This document shows positions 21,201 to 32,457 of a stretch of 64,000 nt of DNA, piece after piece. The position numbers and the translations under genes were made by a program. This stretch comes from Branchipolynoe longqiensis (lineage: Eukaryota; Annelida; Polychaeta; Phyllodocida; Polynoidae), in contig CM059194.1 in assembly GCA_030323885.1 (NCBI GenBank), positions 1,054,001-1,118,000 of the forward strand, in the 5' to 3' direction. The first letter of the stretch is position 1; every line of letters begins with the position of its first letter. The notes beneath the pieces are model-generated. The model was not told the DNA's origin. It ran no database searches and was given only the letters and a program-made list of their open reading frames with translations.

Positions 21201-21748
21201 ATGTAAACAACAGCACATGACAAACCAATCAGATGAGCGTCATGGAGGTGTAACAGCCTGCATGCTGATTGGTTAGCAGGTTAGTTGCAGCTCTGCGAAT
21301 TACAGTATCATTGGCTATAATTCAAAACCAGACACAGATAATAACTTTTTTGGGCTAATAAATTTATTAATCAGGCTTAATAAATTTTTACATCAAGCCT
21401 ACTATGCCTACCACTTTTTGAACACTATTACTTGAAGCTCATTCTCATCAGAACAGATGAGATTATTTGCTTTTATCTATTTCTAAGTTCACAGGTAGTA
21501 CAACCATGAGAACACTGTCTGAATTATGTAAGCATTACTCATTACTTATGTGCAGGTCTCATAATATTAAGGTTACCATTCTAAACAGTAAGCAATATTT
21601 TCTTGACGGTCAGTCAATGATGAATCTTGAAACTGAAGACATTGGGCAGCAGCTACATGATGGATCACGGTCACACAGGCACCTCACTTTTTCGGGACAC
21701 ACACTCAGGCTATCATTTCACACACTTCATGCAACATGGGAAATTAAT

Positions 21749-21794
21749 GGACCATTAGATCTCAGCCAAATTGGGACAGGAGATCTAATGGTCC
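21749..21794 (-). terminator. 15 bp perfect hairpin at the recombinase stop codon
   Basis: The sequence ggaccattagatctc (21749-21763) and its exact complement (21780-21794) enclose a 16 nt loop. The recombinase stop codon (21785-21787) lies in one arm. It may be a 3'-end signal or a structured recombination site of the retroelement; it is not a bacterial terminator. Confidence 0.45.
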
Positions 21795-22708
21795 CTTTTT
21801 GTATTTTTGAATAAACTTTTATTCACATAATTATAAATACTGTTCGATTTCCATTGTCCCAGAGTTCTTATGCCTTCAATTGACATTCCCATTCTTGCAT
21901 ATTCTTGCGCGCCCCCTCGGCGTAAGCTATGACACGTAACCAGTGGCCACCAGGGGCAGTCCGAGCCTTTCAAGGCGATTTGCAAGCACTTAGTGAAGAG
22001 TCGACCGGTCAGCGGAGCCCCGTTCGACATTACGAATGCTGGGGCGTCCTTATGTACCGGGAAGTGACGATTGTACTTATTCCATGCATGCACTGGGCAG
22101 AATGCGGAATTATGTACTCGTGGGAGCTCAACACTGTAGACAGCTTCAGGTCTGGCAGTGGTTTTTGTGCTCCTAACCGTTATCGTCACGTGTGTATCGT
22201 GTGCCTTTATATCTCCCCCGAGCAGCGTGTGACCGTCATCCTCCAGTATCTCAGAGAGAAATAAATTTGACTGTCTTAGTAAACATGTGTATCCTATTAA
22301 CAAAGCAGCAATCAACACAAAACCATCTTTACCAATTTTTCTAAATTTTAATATGATTAACTTAATATGCTTAATCCTCAATGGGAATGCTCTATTTACC
22401 ACATTATTCTTTAATTTGAACATACCATTCTTAACTACTGATACTGCATAGCAGTCAAATGCTTCACAGTTTCCCCTTAATAATTTTACCCAGGATCTTG
22501 CCCCGCTCATATAATTTTTTATCGCCCCCCCTGTTTTAAGCTTGTCATTTAGATATAAAGCGTACAACATTACCGTTTTAAGTAGTGGTCGTTTAGGGTT
22601 AACATTAAGTTTTTTACAGAACTGTAAATATTCCTTAAATTGCACCCTCTTATTTCTCCACGTGCCTCCTGCCAATCCCGCTGTAAAATACACGCTAAGC
22701 CTATTCAC
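21785..22708 (-). CDS. Tyrosine recombinase of the Ngaro-like element
   Basis: This ORF of about 307 residues has the tyrosine recombinase signature: an Arg in YTCLLRQSNL, then CHSLRRGGAQEYARMG with the HxxR pair, LGQWKSNS, and the likely nucleophile Tyr in IYNYV. YR retroelements use this enzyme instead of an integrase to insert circular DNA by site-specific-like recombination. The frame stays open upstream of position 22708 to about 22740 without an ATG, so translation may begin at a non-ATG codon, by splicing, or by reinitiation after the RT/RNase H stop. No stop or frameshift is seen within the domain, so this part may still be functional. Confidence 0.85.
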   Translation of the reverse strand: MNRLSVYFTAGLAGGTWRNKRVQFKEYLQFCKKLNVNPKRPLLKTVMLYALYLNDKLKTGGAIKNYMSGARSWVKLLRGNCEAFDCYAVSVVKNGMFKLKNNVVNRAFPLRIKHIKLIILKFRKIGKDGFVLIAALLIGYTCLLRQSNLFLSEILEDDGHTLLGGDIKAHDTHVTITVRSTKTTARPEAVYSVELPRVHNSAFCPVHAWNKYNRHFPVHKDAPAFVMSNGAPLTGRLFTKCLQIALKGSDCPWWPLVTCHSLRRGGAQEYARMGMSIEGIRTLGQWKSNSIYNYVNKSLFKNTKRDH

Positions 22709-22776
22709 TACTGCGTGATTACTATCTGCAAGTTGATAAAGCCAAAAAAGAAAACATTATCAACTATGCAGAACAT

Positions 22777-25620
22777 TCATAAGAACAAATCGAGTATATC
22801 ACAGGCATGAGAAACATGTACTCTGGTCAACAGTTTCTCCTGACATAATCTGTCAGCTACTATTTTATATTTTTTATCAAAGTACAACCTACTAAGAGCG
22901 TCCGCTAGCACCAGATCGGCCCCCGCCTTGTGCACGATTTGAATCTCGCACGAGTGAATCGCCGCGAACCGCCAGATCTCTCTCGCGCAAGCACACAACA
23001 CGGGGTCTTTACCAGCACCAGAAGACAGCACCTGTTGGGACGCAGCATTATCCGTGTTGATAATAATTTGGTAATCATGCATATTGGAAGGTGCCAAACT
23101 TTTTAACGCTACCACAAGATTAATCGCCTCTAGTTGGGCTATATGGAAATCATGTTTTAATAAATCGGCATTATACAATTCAGAATAAAAATTTTCCTTA
23201 CTGAATGCTCCTCCACCTAACAATGAGGAATCGCATTCAATGATCCACTTTTCTTTCGGGAATTGTTTCAGCAAAACTAATCTATTAGTCCCTTCTGCGA
23301 ACCGCAAAAACCAAGCTATGTCCCTTACTAAGTCCTGACTAACACTTACCTTTCCTGAAAATGGACATAACCTAAGAAACGCTAGGATTCTATTCATGAA
23401 TATCCTAGATGACATAACACATTTTGATATAAACTGTAACCTACCTACGAGCCTCTGAACATTTTTCCTTGTCACACTAGCCCCAACCTTCCACTTTTGG
23501 CATTCCACCAGGATGTCAAGTAATTTCTCATCTGGAATCCTCACTATCATCTGCTCTGAATCTATTTCATAACCCAACCAAATTAAACTGGTAACCGGGG
23601 AGATACATTTCTTAACCGAAAGTTCCAAACCCAACGTTTTTGTCAAATCTATTATGTGCGAGTATGCCTGCTGTGCCCTTTCTAATGTACCCTCCACCCC
23701 TACAAAATCGTCTAAAAAACACAACGCAAAGAACCCACTTTTCCGCATAAGATGGACTACGGCTGCCGTTGTCCGCGCACACGCCATGCTAGACGTTCTA
23801 CATCCGAAAGGGGGCGCCGTGTCAAAATAAAATTTTCTAGCCACCTTGATCCCAAACAAAGGCACACTCAAGGGGCAGGTCCTTAATTGCCTGTACGCCC
23901 TTGCTAGGTCTATGGACCATATATAGCACATCTAACCCAGCCGGGTAACCTCTTTAGCTAGCGACATGATAGTAGGTAAGGTATACCTATACCGTTCCCC
24001 TTGATAAAAACCTTTAACAATCCCGTCGTTAACACTACCCTTTTTTGGAAAGCTTAGATCCACTATAATCCTACGTTCGTCAGTGTTCTTTTTTGGTCGG
24101 GTCATAATAGGACTAATTTGAGCCCATGGAGAGAAAGGTAGATCCTCAAATGGACCCAGCATCGCTTTATGGGATAATTCAGTGCGTACATACTCGTCAA
24201 TCCAGAACAAATCCTTCTCATCGCACGTATGATTACATGTAGAAGCAACAGGTATGAACTCACCGGTGAAATTAGCCGGCCAGCCAAAATTCAGAAAATC
24301 TACCAACCCTTTATCTTCATAATCTGGCAGCAATTTATGCCAATTTGGAATAATTAAGCCGGACGGAACCGGTATTCTGGCTCCCAGATAATTAGGTAGG
24401 CCTGTCGCCCTGACCGCAGCATAAATCGCTGCATAATCCAGAAATAAATTACAGTTATCAGTCAAATTAGGCCAATACTTTAATACATAACATCTATATT
24501 CAACCGGTGTTTTCTCACAAAATTGCCCCTCAATAACATCTTCTAACTCACTGTCTAAACATACACTAGGGAGAGTTTTACTATTATTTAAACCAACAAC
24601 TGAAACAAGATCAACATTAACTGGGTCACGACACAAATTCAAATTGTTTAACACAGGTTCAACATGCAACTCAATAGCGGGTGCCACCATACCTTGCGGC
24701 AACCCCACAACAGTATTAACTATAGATTTTGGAGGCATGGAGCCCTCCAAGGCGGCGAAACGACAGCCTCCGCCGGTGGTAGTGCAACCACGGTCAAGAC
24801 CATTAATGTCCGAAATGGTACTAACAGACTGAGGCTCACCAACATGCAACTGGATACTATCAACCGTACTACTAATAGGCATAACGTTAACTTTCAATTT
24901 AGATGCAGAACTTTGGCATGCAGGCGAGCGGAGAGAGAATTTTTTAATTAAGCCAGTGGCAGGACCAGCGTCAGAGTCAGTTCTGATAAAAGATGGAGGC
25001 GCAGGGCCATCCAAGATGGGGAAACGACAGCCCCCATCGGTGGTTGTGGGGCCACAGTGCTGAAATGCCAGATCCAGTGGATGTACATGGCCGGACACAG
25101 CGGCCGGAGAATGCGATGTTGACTGGGTACCATGGCAACCGCGTCGATGGAACCCAGCCAGGTGCCTGTCAGGTCCCAACGGCGGCCGGACGATCCGACG
25201 ATTCAAATTTACATTCGACTGAAACACCCCCTTTTTTGTGAACTGCGATGTACCAGACAATGTCCTAATACCAACATTATACCACGAAAACTTTGAGCTT
25301 CTAAATAAACAACAACGGGAAGTTAATCCCCCGGTAGCCTTACAAGACCCCCCCACTTTTGGTTTATACCGCAACTGTCCACTACTGCTTAACCCCACCT
25401 TCGTAACAACAATAGGCACAGCATTTACACATGACAAGGTATTAGATTTCAGCAAATGTAAATCAGAACAATGAACCGGCGAACACGCCCCACCGACCTG
25501 CTTAGGCGCAACACTGACTGGATCCTGCGGCATCACGACGACTTCTGAAGCACCTTGTGTAGACCCGACACGGCTGACATCCTCAGCCAATGATCCACGC
25601 ACGCTTTGCTCCTTAACCAC
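22777..25620 (-). pseudogene. Ngaro-like RT and RNase H, one in-frame stop
   Basis: One reading frame of about 947 codons with a single TAG near 23932. Upstream of it are a long N-terminal region and the first RT blocks (SPIMTRPKKNTDERRIIVDL). Just after it come YIWSIDLARAYRQL and the catalytic FLDDFVGVEG. RNase H follows, with ECDSSLLGGGAF, LEAINLVVAL, NTDNAASQQVL and LADALSRL giving the Asp-Glu-Asp-Asp set. The stop falls between RT motifs, so a full RT could be made only by readthrough; simple mutation is more likely. The ORF order and lack of a methyltransferase domain favour Ngaro over DIRS1 proper. Confidence 0.85.
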
Positions 25621-25640
25621 AGTCCCGTGCCGACTGTCAT

Positions 25641-26891
25641 CTAAAAAACCTTGGAACGGGAGTTAATTTCGGCTGATGGGTCCTTAGAACGTAATTTAGA
25701 TTTACAATCCGCCTCTTTATGCACATGTTTTCTTTTCATTTTGTATGCGCAGTAGGAGCAAATATGCAAGTATTTGTTGTCGCCTTCGCCGTGGTCACCG
25801 ACGAATCCACAAGACTTGCCCCTGTTCCAGATGATACAGGGTCGTCCATCTAAGTCTCTATTAAAGTCACCCGTCGTACTATCTCGAACCGATTTGGCAA
25901 CTATCTTTGGCACCCTCTGCCCCAAGCCGCACACATCACGTCGTACATCAATGATTTTAGCCTCATCGTCCCACTCATCTGGCAAGCGTTTATCCGCGAT
26001 CATGTTAAAGATTTTTTCGCTATACTCTAAGCAAGTTTGCCATGTGTAACTGTGTGCTAGCTCTAAAATCGTGTCTATATGATTATCCAATTTAGGAACC
26101 CAGGCGTCAGGAACATCTCCCCGTTTGATCATCCGCCTTATTGCCGATAAATATTCAAACCATTTTGAATCACCCAAGCCAACTTTACCTTTCTTTTCGT
26201 CGCGAATGACGTATTTGTGAGGTAGCAATTTCACTACCTTTCCCCGTCTTGCCTTCTTTCCCACCAAACGTATAAGCTCTGTCATCATCCCGTCATCAGT
26301 GTCAGTGTCACTATCCATTGTTTTTGCTTTACGGCTACGCTTTCTACTACATGAACAAACAGGAGAAGGCCTGGGGGCGTCTACTACGCACGATGCAATA
26401 CTTGTACTAAGAGAAACGGCATTACCTGGGTCAATGACTCTTTCAGATGATCCGCTGCAGCCCACGCACGAACGGGCCGGTCGTATTTTCCGCTTTTTGG
26501 TCGTGCGTACCACCGTTACGCCGTCCACTTCTGTGACGTCATCCATCAAAACATCCGGCCCGCTCGGCGGCTGCTCTGAAACATGAGAGTCTGACACATT
26601 ATTAAGTTCCAGGCTCTCGATACGAGCCAGCAGGGGTTGTTGCGCGGAAACTAATTTTTCATCTAGTAAGCGGGATATATCCTCCACCGTCGCTGCTTTA
26701 TTACTAGGCGCCACCTCCGCATGTGGCGTCGATGCACGTAGATTTTCCAACAGCAAGCGGCCTGAGGATGGCGGCCGTCCAACTGACCGTCTGCTGCTGG
26801 ATGCACCCGATCGACATGGAATCTCCATCGATTCCAGCAGCGCTCTTGAGTACTTCCCCACTTCTGACCGAACCCTGGCTGATTTCGGCAT
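25641..26891 (-). CDS. Gag-like protein of the Ngaro-like element
   Basis: An intact 416-codon ORF from ATG at 26891. The first ~200 residues are Ser/Arg-rich and basic (KKRKIRPARS, RKRSRKAK), with an acidic DSDTDTDDG patch. The conserved middle holds a helical segment (YSEKIFNMIADKRLPDEWDD). The C-terminal part has a Cys/His finger: CIIWNRGKSC, then H.C..C in LHICSYCAYKMKRKH and a final Cys. This PCxxWNxGxC...HxCxxC finger is typical of Gag proteins of YR retroelements and would bind nucleic acid. A related protein is encoded at 44826-46295. Confidence 0.8.
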   Translation of the reverse strand: MPKSARVRSEVGKYSRALLESMEIPCRSGASSSRRSVGRPPSSGRLLLENLRASTPHAEVAPSNKAATVEDISRLLDEKLVSAQQPLLARIESLELNNVSDSHVSEQPPSGPDVLMDDVTEVDGVTVVRTTKKRKIRPARSCVGCSGSSERVIDPGNAVSLSTSIASCVVDAPRPSPVCSCSRKRSRKAKTMDSDTDTDDGMMTELIRLVGKKARRGKVVKLLPHKYVIRDEKKGKVGLGDSKWFEYLSAIRRMIKRGDVPDAWVPKLDNHIDTILELAHSYTWQTCLEYSEKIFNMIADKRLPDEWDDEAKIIDVRRDVCGLGQRVPKIVAKSVRDSTTGDFNRDLDGRPCIIWNRGKSCGFVGDHGEGDNKYLHICSYCAYKMKRKHVHKEADCKSKLRSKDPSAEINSRSKVF

Positions 26892-27124
26892 GATGATTTG
26901 AAGAAATTTTGTATCTGTGCTATGGCAAACTGATCCGTCGTGGATGATTGTCAGGCAGCAACTGAATTATTCCTTTCATCTACTACCGGAAGTTAACTTT
27001 GGTCCTAGCAACGCATCCTAAAGATGGTATCTATGGTGTTCATAATATCCAGCCCGTTGTCAGGGTTTTGAATTACGCATGTTACCGGCAACATGTACAA
27101 TTCGCAGAGGAGCTCTGCGAATAG

Positions 27125-27345
27125 TCAGTGCCTGTTGCTGCATGGCGCTTGGCATTATGAGGTCAGGACAGGGACTGGGCGTACAGTGTTCGGATAATGT
27201 GACTGTGTGGGACATATCAGGTCATAGTTCCGGCGGCCTGATTTCCCAGTGAGGCAGCACTATAAAGTTGCCAATAGTGCGCGCTGTCACAAGTCGGTGC
27301 CTGTCCTGGTATGGCCGATGGGGGTCTTGCTGGGGCGTAAAACTA
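27125..27345 (+). repeat. SINE, 5' truncated
   Basis: The body from gcatggcgcttggcattatg to the tail (ggggcgtaaaactacacc). It lies just outside the 5' end of the Ngaro-like element. Confidence 0.65.
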
Positions 27346-27585
27346 CACCACCCACCCAGCCTCCCACGGCCCTTTTAGAGGACTGTGGTTGGGCGCTTAG
27401 GCTGCCTTTTTTCTACCTCCCCCTCAAAAAAAGTGTCTGACCACTCCCCATCGGAAGCCAACTCCCCCAAAACAAACACCAATCTATGGTAAAAGGCAGT
27501 GGTGAATATTTTTCTTTTATTCAGGTCAGGTTTCAACTATCCTTGTTGTGCCTATGTTATAGCCCCTACCTAACTCGCCCTTGCT

Positions 27586-27622
27586 TGATTTTTATGTTCT
27601 AGCAACATCCATCTATGGTCAT
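27586..27622 (-). repeat. SINE 3' fragment
   Basis: Short tail piece (tatgttctagcaacatcc) directly before the tandem-unit element at 27627. Confidence 0.45.
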
Positions 27623-28382
27623 ATTGAGCAATTTCATATGATGTCAGCACATGTATTTAGGTTGGTGCACGCGCTGATTGGCTGCAGGACAACATCCGGT
27701 CACACTGCAAACTCAATGGCTATGAGCAATCTTCATAGCGAAAAGGTGAAATATATCTAAAACCACACCACCTAGACACAAACCGATTGGATTACATATA
27801 TAAAACACATTAAAAAAAGAGATTATATTAAATTTATACGGTTAGGGTTCTGCATTTCTATTAATTTTGAATAAAATCGACGTGTTGCACTGCGCGTATC
27901 GGCAAACTCAATGAGTCAATGCATTGTCAATGGCCATGAGCAATCTTCATACAGAAAAGGTTAAATATGTCTAAAACCACACCACCTAGACACAAACCGA
28001 TTGGAACACATATAGGAAACATATTCAACGAACAGATTATATTAAATTTATAAGGTTAGGGTTCTGCATTTCTATTAATTTTGAATAAAATAAACATTTT
28101 GCACTGCGCGTATGGCAAACTCAATGCATTGTCAATGGTGGTGAGCAATCTTCATACAGAAAAAGTTAGATATCTCTAAAAGCACACCACCTATACACAT
28201 ACCGCTTGGAATACCTATAGAAAACATGTTTAACAAAAAGATTATATTAAATTGTTATGGTGAGGGTTCTGCATTTCTATTAATTTGGAATAAAACTGAC
28301 GTTTTTAACTGCGCGTACCGGCAAACTCAATGCAGTGTGCCTTCGTTCTGCAGCCAAGCTGCGCGCGCACACACGATGTTAG

Positions 28383-28535
28383 TGTAAGATATGTATAAGG
28401 AACAAGACCTTGACAGCTGTGTCTCATGACAGCAAGTGAAGTTTATTGGAACCACTGTTTACCTTGTTACCTTGTCACATGACCTGTTGCTGGTTCCCGG
28501 CTTCCACACATAGACCGGTGTGTCTATACATCACA
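28383..28535 (-). repeat. Gypsy 3' LTR (153 bp)
   Basis: Begins tgtaagatatgtataagg and ends ctatacatcaca in plus orientation, i.e. TG...CA on either strand. Identical by eye to the other LTR. It is unusually short for a Gypsy element. Confidence 0.95.
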
Positions 28536-28546
28536 TCTCCCTTTTA
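28536..28546 (-). other. Gypsy polypurine tract
   Basis: The minus strand reads aaaagggaga immediately before the 3' LTR, the expected position and composition of the plus-strand primer. Confidence 0.7.
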
Positions 28547-29010
28547 TATGGAAATAACATTGTATCACCGAACAAGACTGTGTCTAACAATCAACTTAAA
28601 TCACCTTTTTACACAACGATCCGCTGTACAGTTCTGCTTATGACAATGTGATTCATTTTACAGTACCTTCAACATAGTTAGTAAAGAATCATGTACGGTA
28701 CATATTTGCTTCAACTGTTTTAACTTACCCTCGTATGCCACCTCTTTTCCGACATCTCCTACATGGACTACTTTGCACTATGTTATATTATCTTATTCTT
28801 ACTCTTTTTTTTTTTACTATTATTATTATTGGCTGCTGCCTTTCGCGCAATCTCGCGCTTCTTACACAAAACAACAAAATTTACCAAATATGTTTTATGG
28901 TTGTTTTCAACTTAAACACTAACATTATTATATCTTGGCCTCCACACTTTATCATTATCCTTCACACTGCACTTCCGGTTTTACCATAGCTTGACTTCAT
29001 TCAGTCCTCA

Positions 29011-32000
29011 TCAATCGTTCAGCCTACAGCTTGGCCTGACTACTCTGCCGTATCGTGTTGTGTACGGCGCCCTAATTGCACTCTTTATTGCTTGATCGCT
29101 GGCCTTTGGAACAGGTGTTGGCCCTTTTGCTGTGTTTTTATGTTTTGATTGGTTGTCAGCTGTCACCTTTGACCGGGTTTGCATGTTCTTCCCTACGCTC
29201 TGTTCTTTTACAATGAGGGTTCTGTTTCTTCTTAATATTCGATTCTCACTATTTCTAATCAGATAATCTCGTCTATTCGTGTGGTTTATATCTACAATAG
29301 TGCCTTCTTTCCATGACCCTTCATGGTTTATGTACCGTATTTTGTCATTTTGTTGTAGTTCATGATGCGGCCTTTTCGCATTTCGGTCATGGTAGTATTT
29401 CTGTTTGTTTTGCACACATTTAAACTGTAATTGTTGTGTTGTTTGTACTGTTGGTTTTAATAACTTCGGTATCACAGGTATATTTGACCTTAGCCTCCTG
29501 CTCATAAGGAGCTGGGCTGGGGATGCTCTTAGAATGTCAAGGGTGGTATTTCGGTAAGCTAACAAAGCTAGATTCACATCTGTGTTATTTGCCCTGGCCT
29601 TTTTCAATAATGCTTTCACAGTTTGTATCGCCCTTTCAGCTTGCCCATTACTTCGTGGGTATAACGGACTTGACCGATTTGATTGAAAACCATATAGTAC
29701 TGCAAATTTTCTGTACTCCTCACTTACAAATTGTGGTCCGTTATCGGAAACAACTTCCTTTGGCATGCCATGCCGGCCGAAACACTCTTTCATGCCCTCA
29801 ATTACTGCTCTCGTTGTGGTATTCACCAATTTAATTACCTCAGGATATTTTGAAAAATAGTCAACAATCAATAAATAGTTTTCATGTTCATAATAAAATA
29901 AATCAGCTCCTACCTTATAGAATGGAATCTGTGGTATTTCATGGTTAATCAATGGCTCTTTTTGTGGCCGATTTCTCTCCTCCAGACATATATTGCATCT
30001 TGACACCGTATCTTGTATTTGTTTATCTAACCCCGGCCAGAAAATGTAGTCACGGGCCAGCTGTTTGCATTTAACGACACCGAGATGTGAGCTGTGTATT
30101 TTCTTAAGCATATTTTTCTGCAATTTGTGTGGAATTACTATTTGTGTGTTTTTCATTATTACATTTCTATGTATTGTCAACTCGTCTTTATACGTTTGAT
30201 AAGGCTTCATTTCCGGAGGAGTGTCTTTGTCATCTGGCCAACCTTGTTGAACGTATTCTTTTAACTTGCTTAGAGTTGGATCTCTGTTGGTTTCATACGC
30301 TATTTCTTCCAACTCTTCCTCAACGTAGCTTATAGCTGCAATAGACATTGATGCATCATATAAATTATGCGGTTTCACATTTGTTGTATGCGCTCTTGAC
30401 AGCGTATCGGCAAAATACATATCTGTCCCTTTAATGTACACTACCTTTAAATCATAATTCTGCATTCTCATTCTCATTCTCTGTAACCTGGCAGTTAACT
30501 CATGTATCGGTTTATTCATGATATTAACCAGAGGCTTGTGATCCGTCTCGACCGTGACTTCTTGGCCAAAAATATACTCATGAAATTTGGCACAGCCGAA
30601 ACAGATCGCAAGCATCTCTTTCTCAATAACAGCATAGTTACTCTGACATTTATCTAAAGCTTTAGATGCCAAACTAATAGGCCTTTTTTCCTGAAACAAT
30701 GCCGCACCCAGCCCTGACTTCGATGCATCTACTTGCATCGTCAGGTTTTTCTCCACTTCGTAATATTTTAACACAGGAGCCGTGATCAGTAACATTTTCA
30801 ATTTGTTAAATGCCTCCTCCTGTGGTGCATCCCAGTGCCAGGCTACAGTTTTAGTTAGCAAGATTCTCAAAGGCTTGGCTATTTCCGATAAATTAGGAAT
30901 AAACTTATGGACATATCCAACCATCCCCAAGAATCTTTGCACACCTGATTTGTCGGATGGGGTTGCCATTTCATTGATCGCCTGTACTCGCTCCGGGTTT
31001 GGCTTAAGGCCCTCAGCTGTCAACAAATGTCCCACGTACTCTACCTCTGTTCTACATACCCGTGACTTCTTAGGGTTTAATTTTAATCCAACTTCTCTAG
31101 CTTTCCTTAACACCGCTTCCAATCTGTTGTTATGTTCTTTTACACTGCATCCGTAAATTAAAATGTCATCAGCTATTACTGTTACTCCTTGTATTCCTCT
31201 AAGTATTTTATCCATCTCTTGGATGAAAATATCCCCAGCCGTCTTTATCCCAAAAGGCAGCCGGGTATATCTATAACGACCCCAAGGGGTATTAAAGGTA
31301 CATAGGCGTGAACTTGGCTCATCGAGGACAACCTGCCAATAACCGCTTTGTGCATCTAACACTGTAAAATATTGAGCGCCCGCGGTCTGAGCTACAACTT
31401 GTTCCACAGTTCTTATAGGATATGGCCCCCGGAGAATAGCTTTATTCAGCTTGGTGGGGTCCAAGCACACTCTAATTTTGTCAGGTTTCTTCACAATGGT
31501 AATAGAATTTACCCACTCTGTTGGTTCATTTTGCTCTACTATCACCCCCAATTTCAGCATGCGATCCAGTTCCTCCCGCACTGCACCGCTAATTGCATGA
31601 GGGATGCGCCTGGGTGGATCAATTACAGGGGCAATACTACTGTCTACATGGATTGTAGCATCAACCTTAATGCAACCCAACCCTGTAAATACATCGTTAT
31701 AATTCTTTACCATTTTTCTTGCTTCTCGGTTCTCCGCCTGAGGCTGTACTTCAACGTCCACACTATTTATCCTCTCGATGAGCTTGAGGCTGACACACGC
31801 CTCCTTCCCGAGTATCGGGCATCCATTGTCAATTACTTGAAATGTCAGAGGTACTCCTCGCACATTGATTACCACTTCTCCTCGCGGGTGTATTCTTTCG
31901 CCAGAATACATAATGAGCCGACACCGTGGTTTCTTCATGGCCATGTTCGGCAAGGTCATGAACACACTTTCAGGCAGAATATTTGCCTGCGACCCACTGT

Positions 32001-32457
32001 CTAATTTAAACCGTACGCTCACATTACATATGTTGACATCCTCAAACCACAGTCTTATCTGTTCACTTCCATTGGCTCCTACCGCTCCGGCTTCCATATC
32101 GCTTGAAACCTCTCCGACGAACATGTCGTCCAACTCCGCCTCTTCCCTTCTAGCTGACGCACCTCCCTGTTCCTCTTCATATCTTTCTTGTTCATTCATA
32201 TTTATGGCGTTCACTGGTGTTCGCAGTCGCTGTTCACTTCTACACACTTTAGCGAAATGACCTACCCGCCCACATGTAATGCACTGCTTTCCCTGTGCAG
32301 GGCAGGACTCTCTCGCGTGTATATATCCGCACCGAGTGCACTCGCTCCGGCGGGGGGCGTTTCCCGTCGGTGCCATTCGCCTGTTCCGCACCGGTGGTAC
32401 TGTTGTGGGGGGGCGTGGCATGACGAAAAAGGGGGGCGTGTCCTTCTGTTTTCCCAC
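29011..32457 (-). CDS. pol: Gypsy pol (zinc knuckles, protease, RT, RNase H, integrase)
   Basis: An open frame of about 1148 residues. In order: two zinc knuckles near residues 40-72 (CTRCGYIHARESC and CITCGRVGHFAKVC), aspartic protease at about 152 (LDSGSQANILP), RT with FTVLDAQSGYWQ near 368 and the catalytic IADDI near 429 (Ile instead of the usual Tyr), RNase H with MQVDASKSGLGAALF, an HHCC zinc finger (HSSHLGVVKCKQLARDYIFW and NICLEERN), and an integrase core with GADLFYYE, VVSDNGPQFVSEEY and SNGQAERAIQ. All catalytic acids seem present. The first residues are gag C-terminal sequence, so the intact element probably had one gag-pol frame. Confidence 0.95.
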   Translation of the reverse strand: MGKQKDTPPFFVMPRPPTTVPPVRNRRMAPTGNAPRRSECTRCGYIHARESCPAQGKQCITCGRVGHFAKVCRSEQRLRTPVNAINMNEQERYEEEQGGASARREEAELDDMFVGEVSSDMEAGAVGANGSEQIRLWFEDVNICNVSVRFKLDSGSQANILPESVFMTLPNMAMKKPRCRLIMYSGERIHPRGEVVINVRGVPLTFQVIDNGCPILGKEACVSLKLIERINSVDVEVQPQAENREARKMVKNYNDVFTGLGCIKVDATIHVDSSIAPVIDPPRRIPHAISGAVREELDRMLKLGVIVEQNEPTEWVNSITIVKKPDKIRVCLDPTKLNKAILRGPYPIRTVEQVVAQTAGAQYFTVLDAQSGYWQVVLDEPSSRLCTFNTPWGRYRYTRLPFGIKTAGDIFIQEMDKILRGIQGVTVIADDILIYGCSVKEHNNRLEAVLRKAREVGLKLNPKKSRVCRTEVEYVGHLLTAEGLKPNPERVQAINEMATPSDKSGVQRFLGMVGYVHKFIPNLSEIAKPLRILLTKTVAWHWDAPQEEAFNKLKMLLITAPVLKYYEVEKNLTMQVDASKSGLGAALFQEKRPISLASKALDKCQSNYAVIEKEMLAICFGCAKFHEYIFGQEVTVETDHKPLVNIMNKPIHELTARLQRMRMRMQNYDLKVVYIKGTDMYFADTLSRAHTTNVKPHNLYDASMSIAAISYVEEELEEIAYETNRDPTLSKLKEYVQQGWPDDKDTPPEMKPYQTYKDELTIHRNVIMKNTQIVIPHKLQKNMLKKIHSSHLGVVKCKQLARDYIFWPGLDKQIQDTVSRCNICLEERNRPQKEPLINHEIPQIPFYKVGADLFYYEHENYLLIVDYFSKYPEVIKLVNTTTRAVIEGMKECFGRHGMPKEVVSDNGPQFVSEEYRKFAVLYGFQSNRSSPLYPRSNGQAERAIQTVKALLKKARANNTDVNLALLAYRNTTLDILRASPAQLLMSRRLRSNIPVIPKLLKPTVQTTQQLQFKCVQNKQKYYHDRNAKRPHHELQQNDKIRYINHEGSWKEGTIVDINHTNRRDYLIRNSENRILRRNRTLIVKEQSVGKNMQTRSKVTADNQSKHKNTAKGPTPVPKASDQAIKSAIRAPYTTRYGRVVRPSCRLND

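Larger units (their letters stand above)
20370..27101 (-). mobile_element. Ngaro/DIRS-type tyrosine-recombinase retroelement
   Basis: Three ORFs in the order gag, RT/RNase H, tyrosine recombinase lie on the minus strand with no LTRs and no integrase. A ~60 bp segment at the 5' end (27039-27101, with gcatgttaccggcaacatgt) recurs at 20979-21042. A second, more diverged pair links 21318-21780 and 20370-20770 (both start aattcaaaaccagacaca). Read on the minus strand the order is A1, ORFs, B1, A2, B2, the split direct repeats of Ngaro elements. B1 and B2 are poorly conserved, so the left limit is tentative. Confidence 0.65.
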
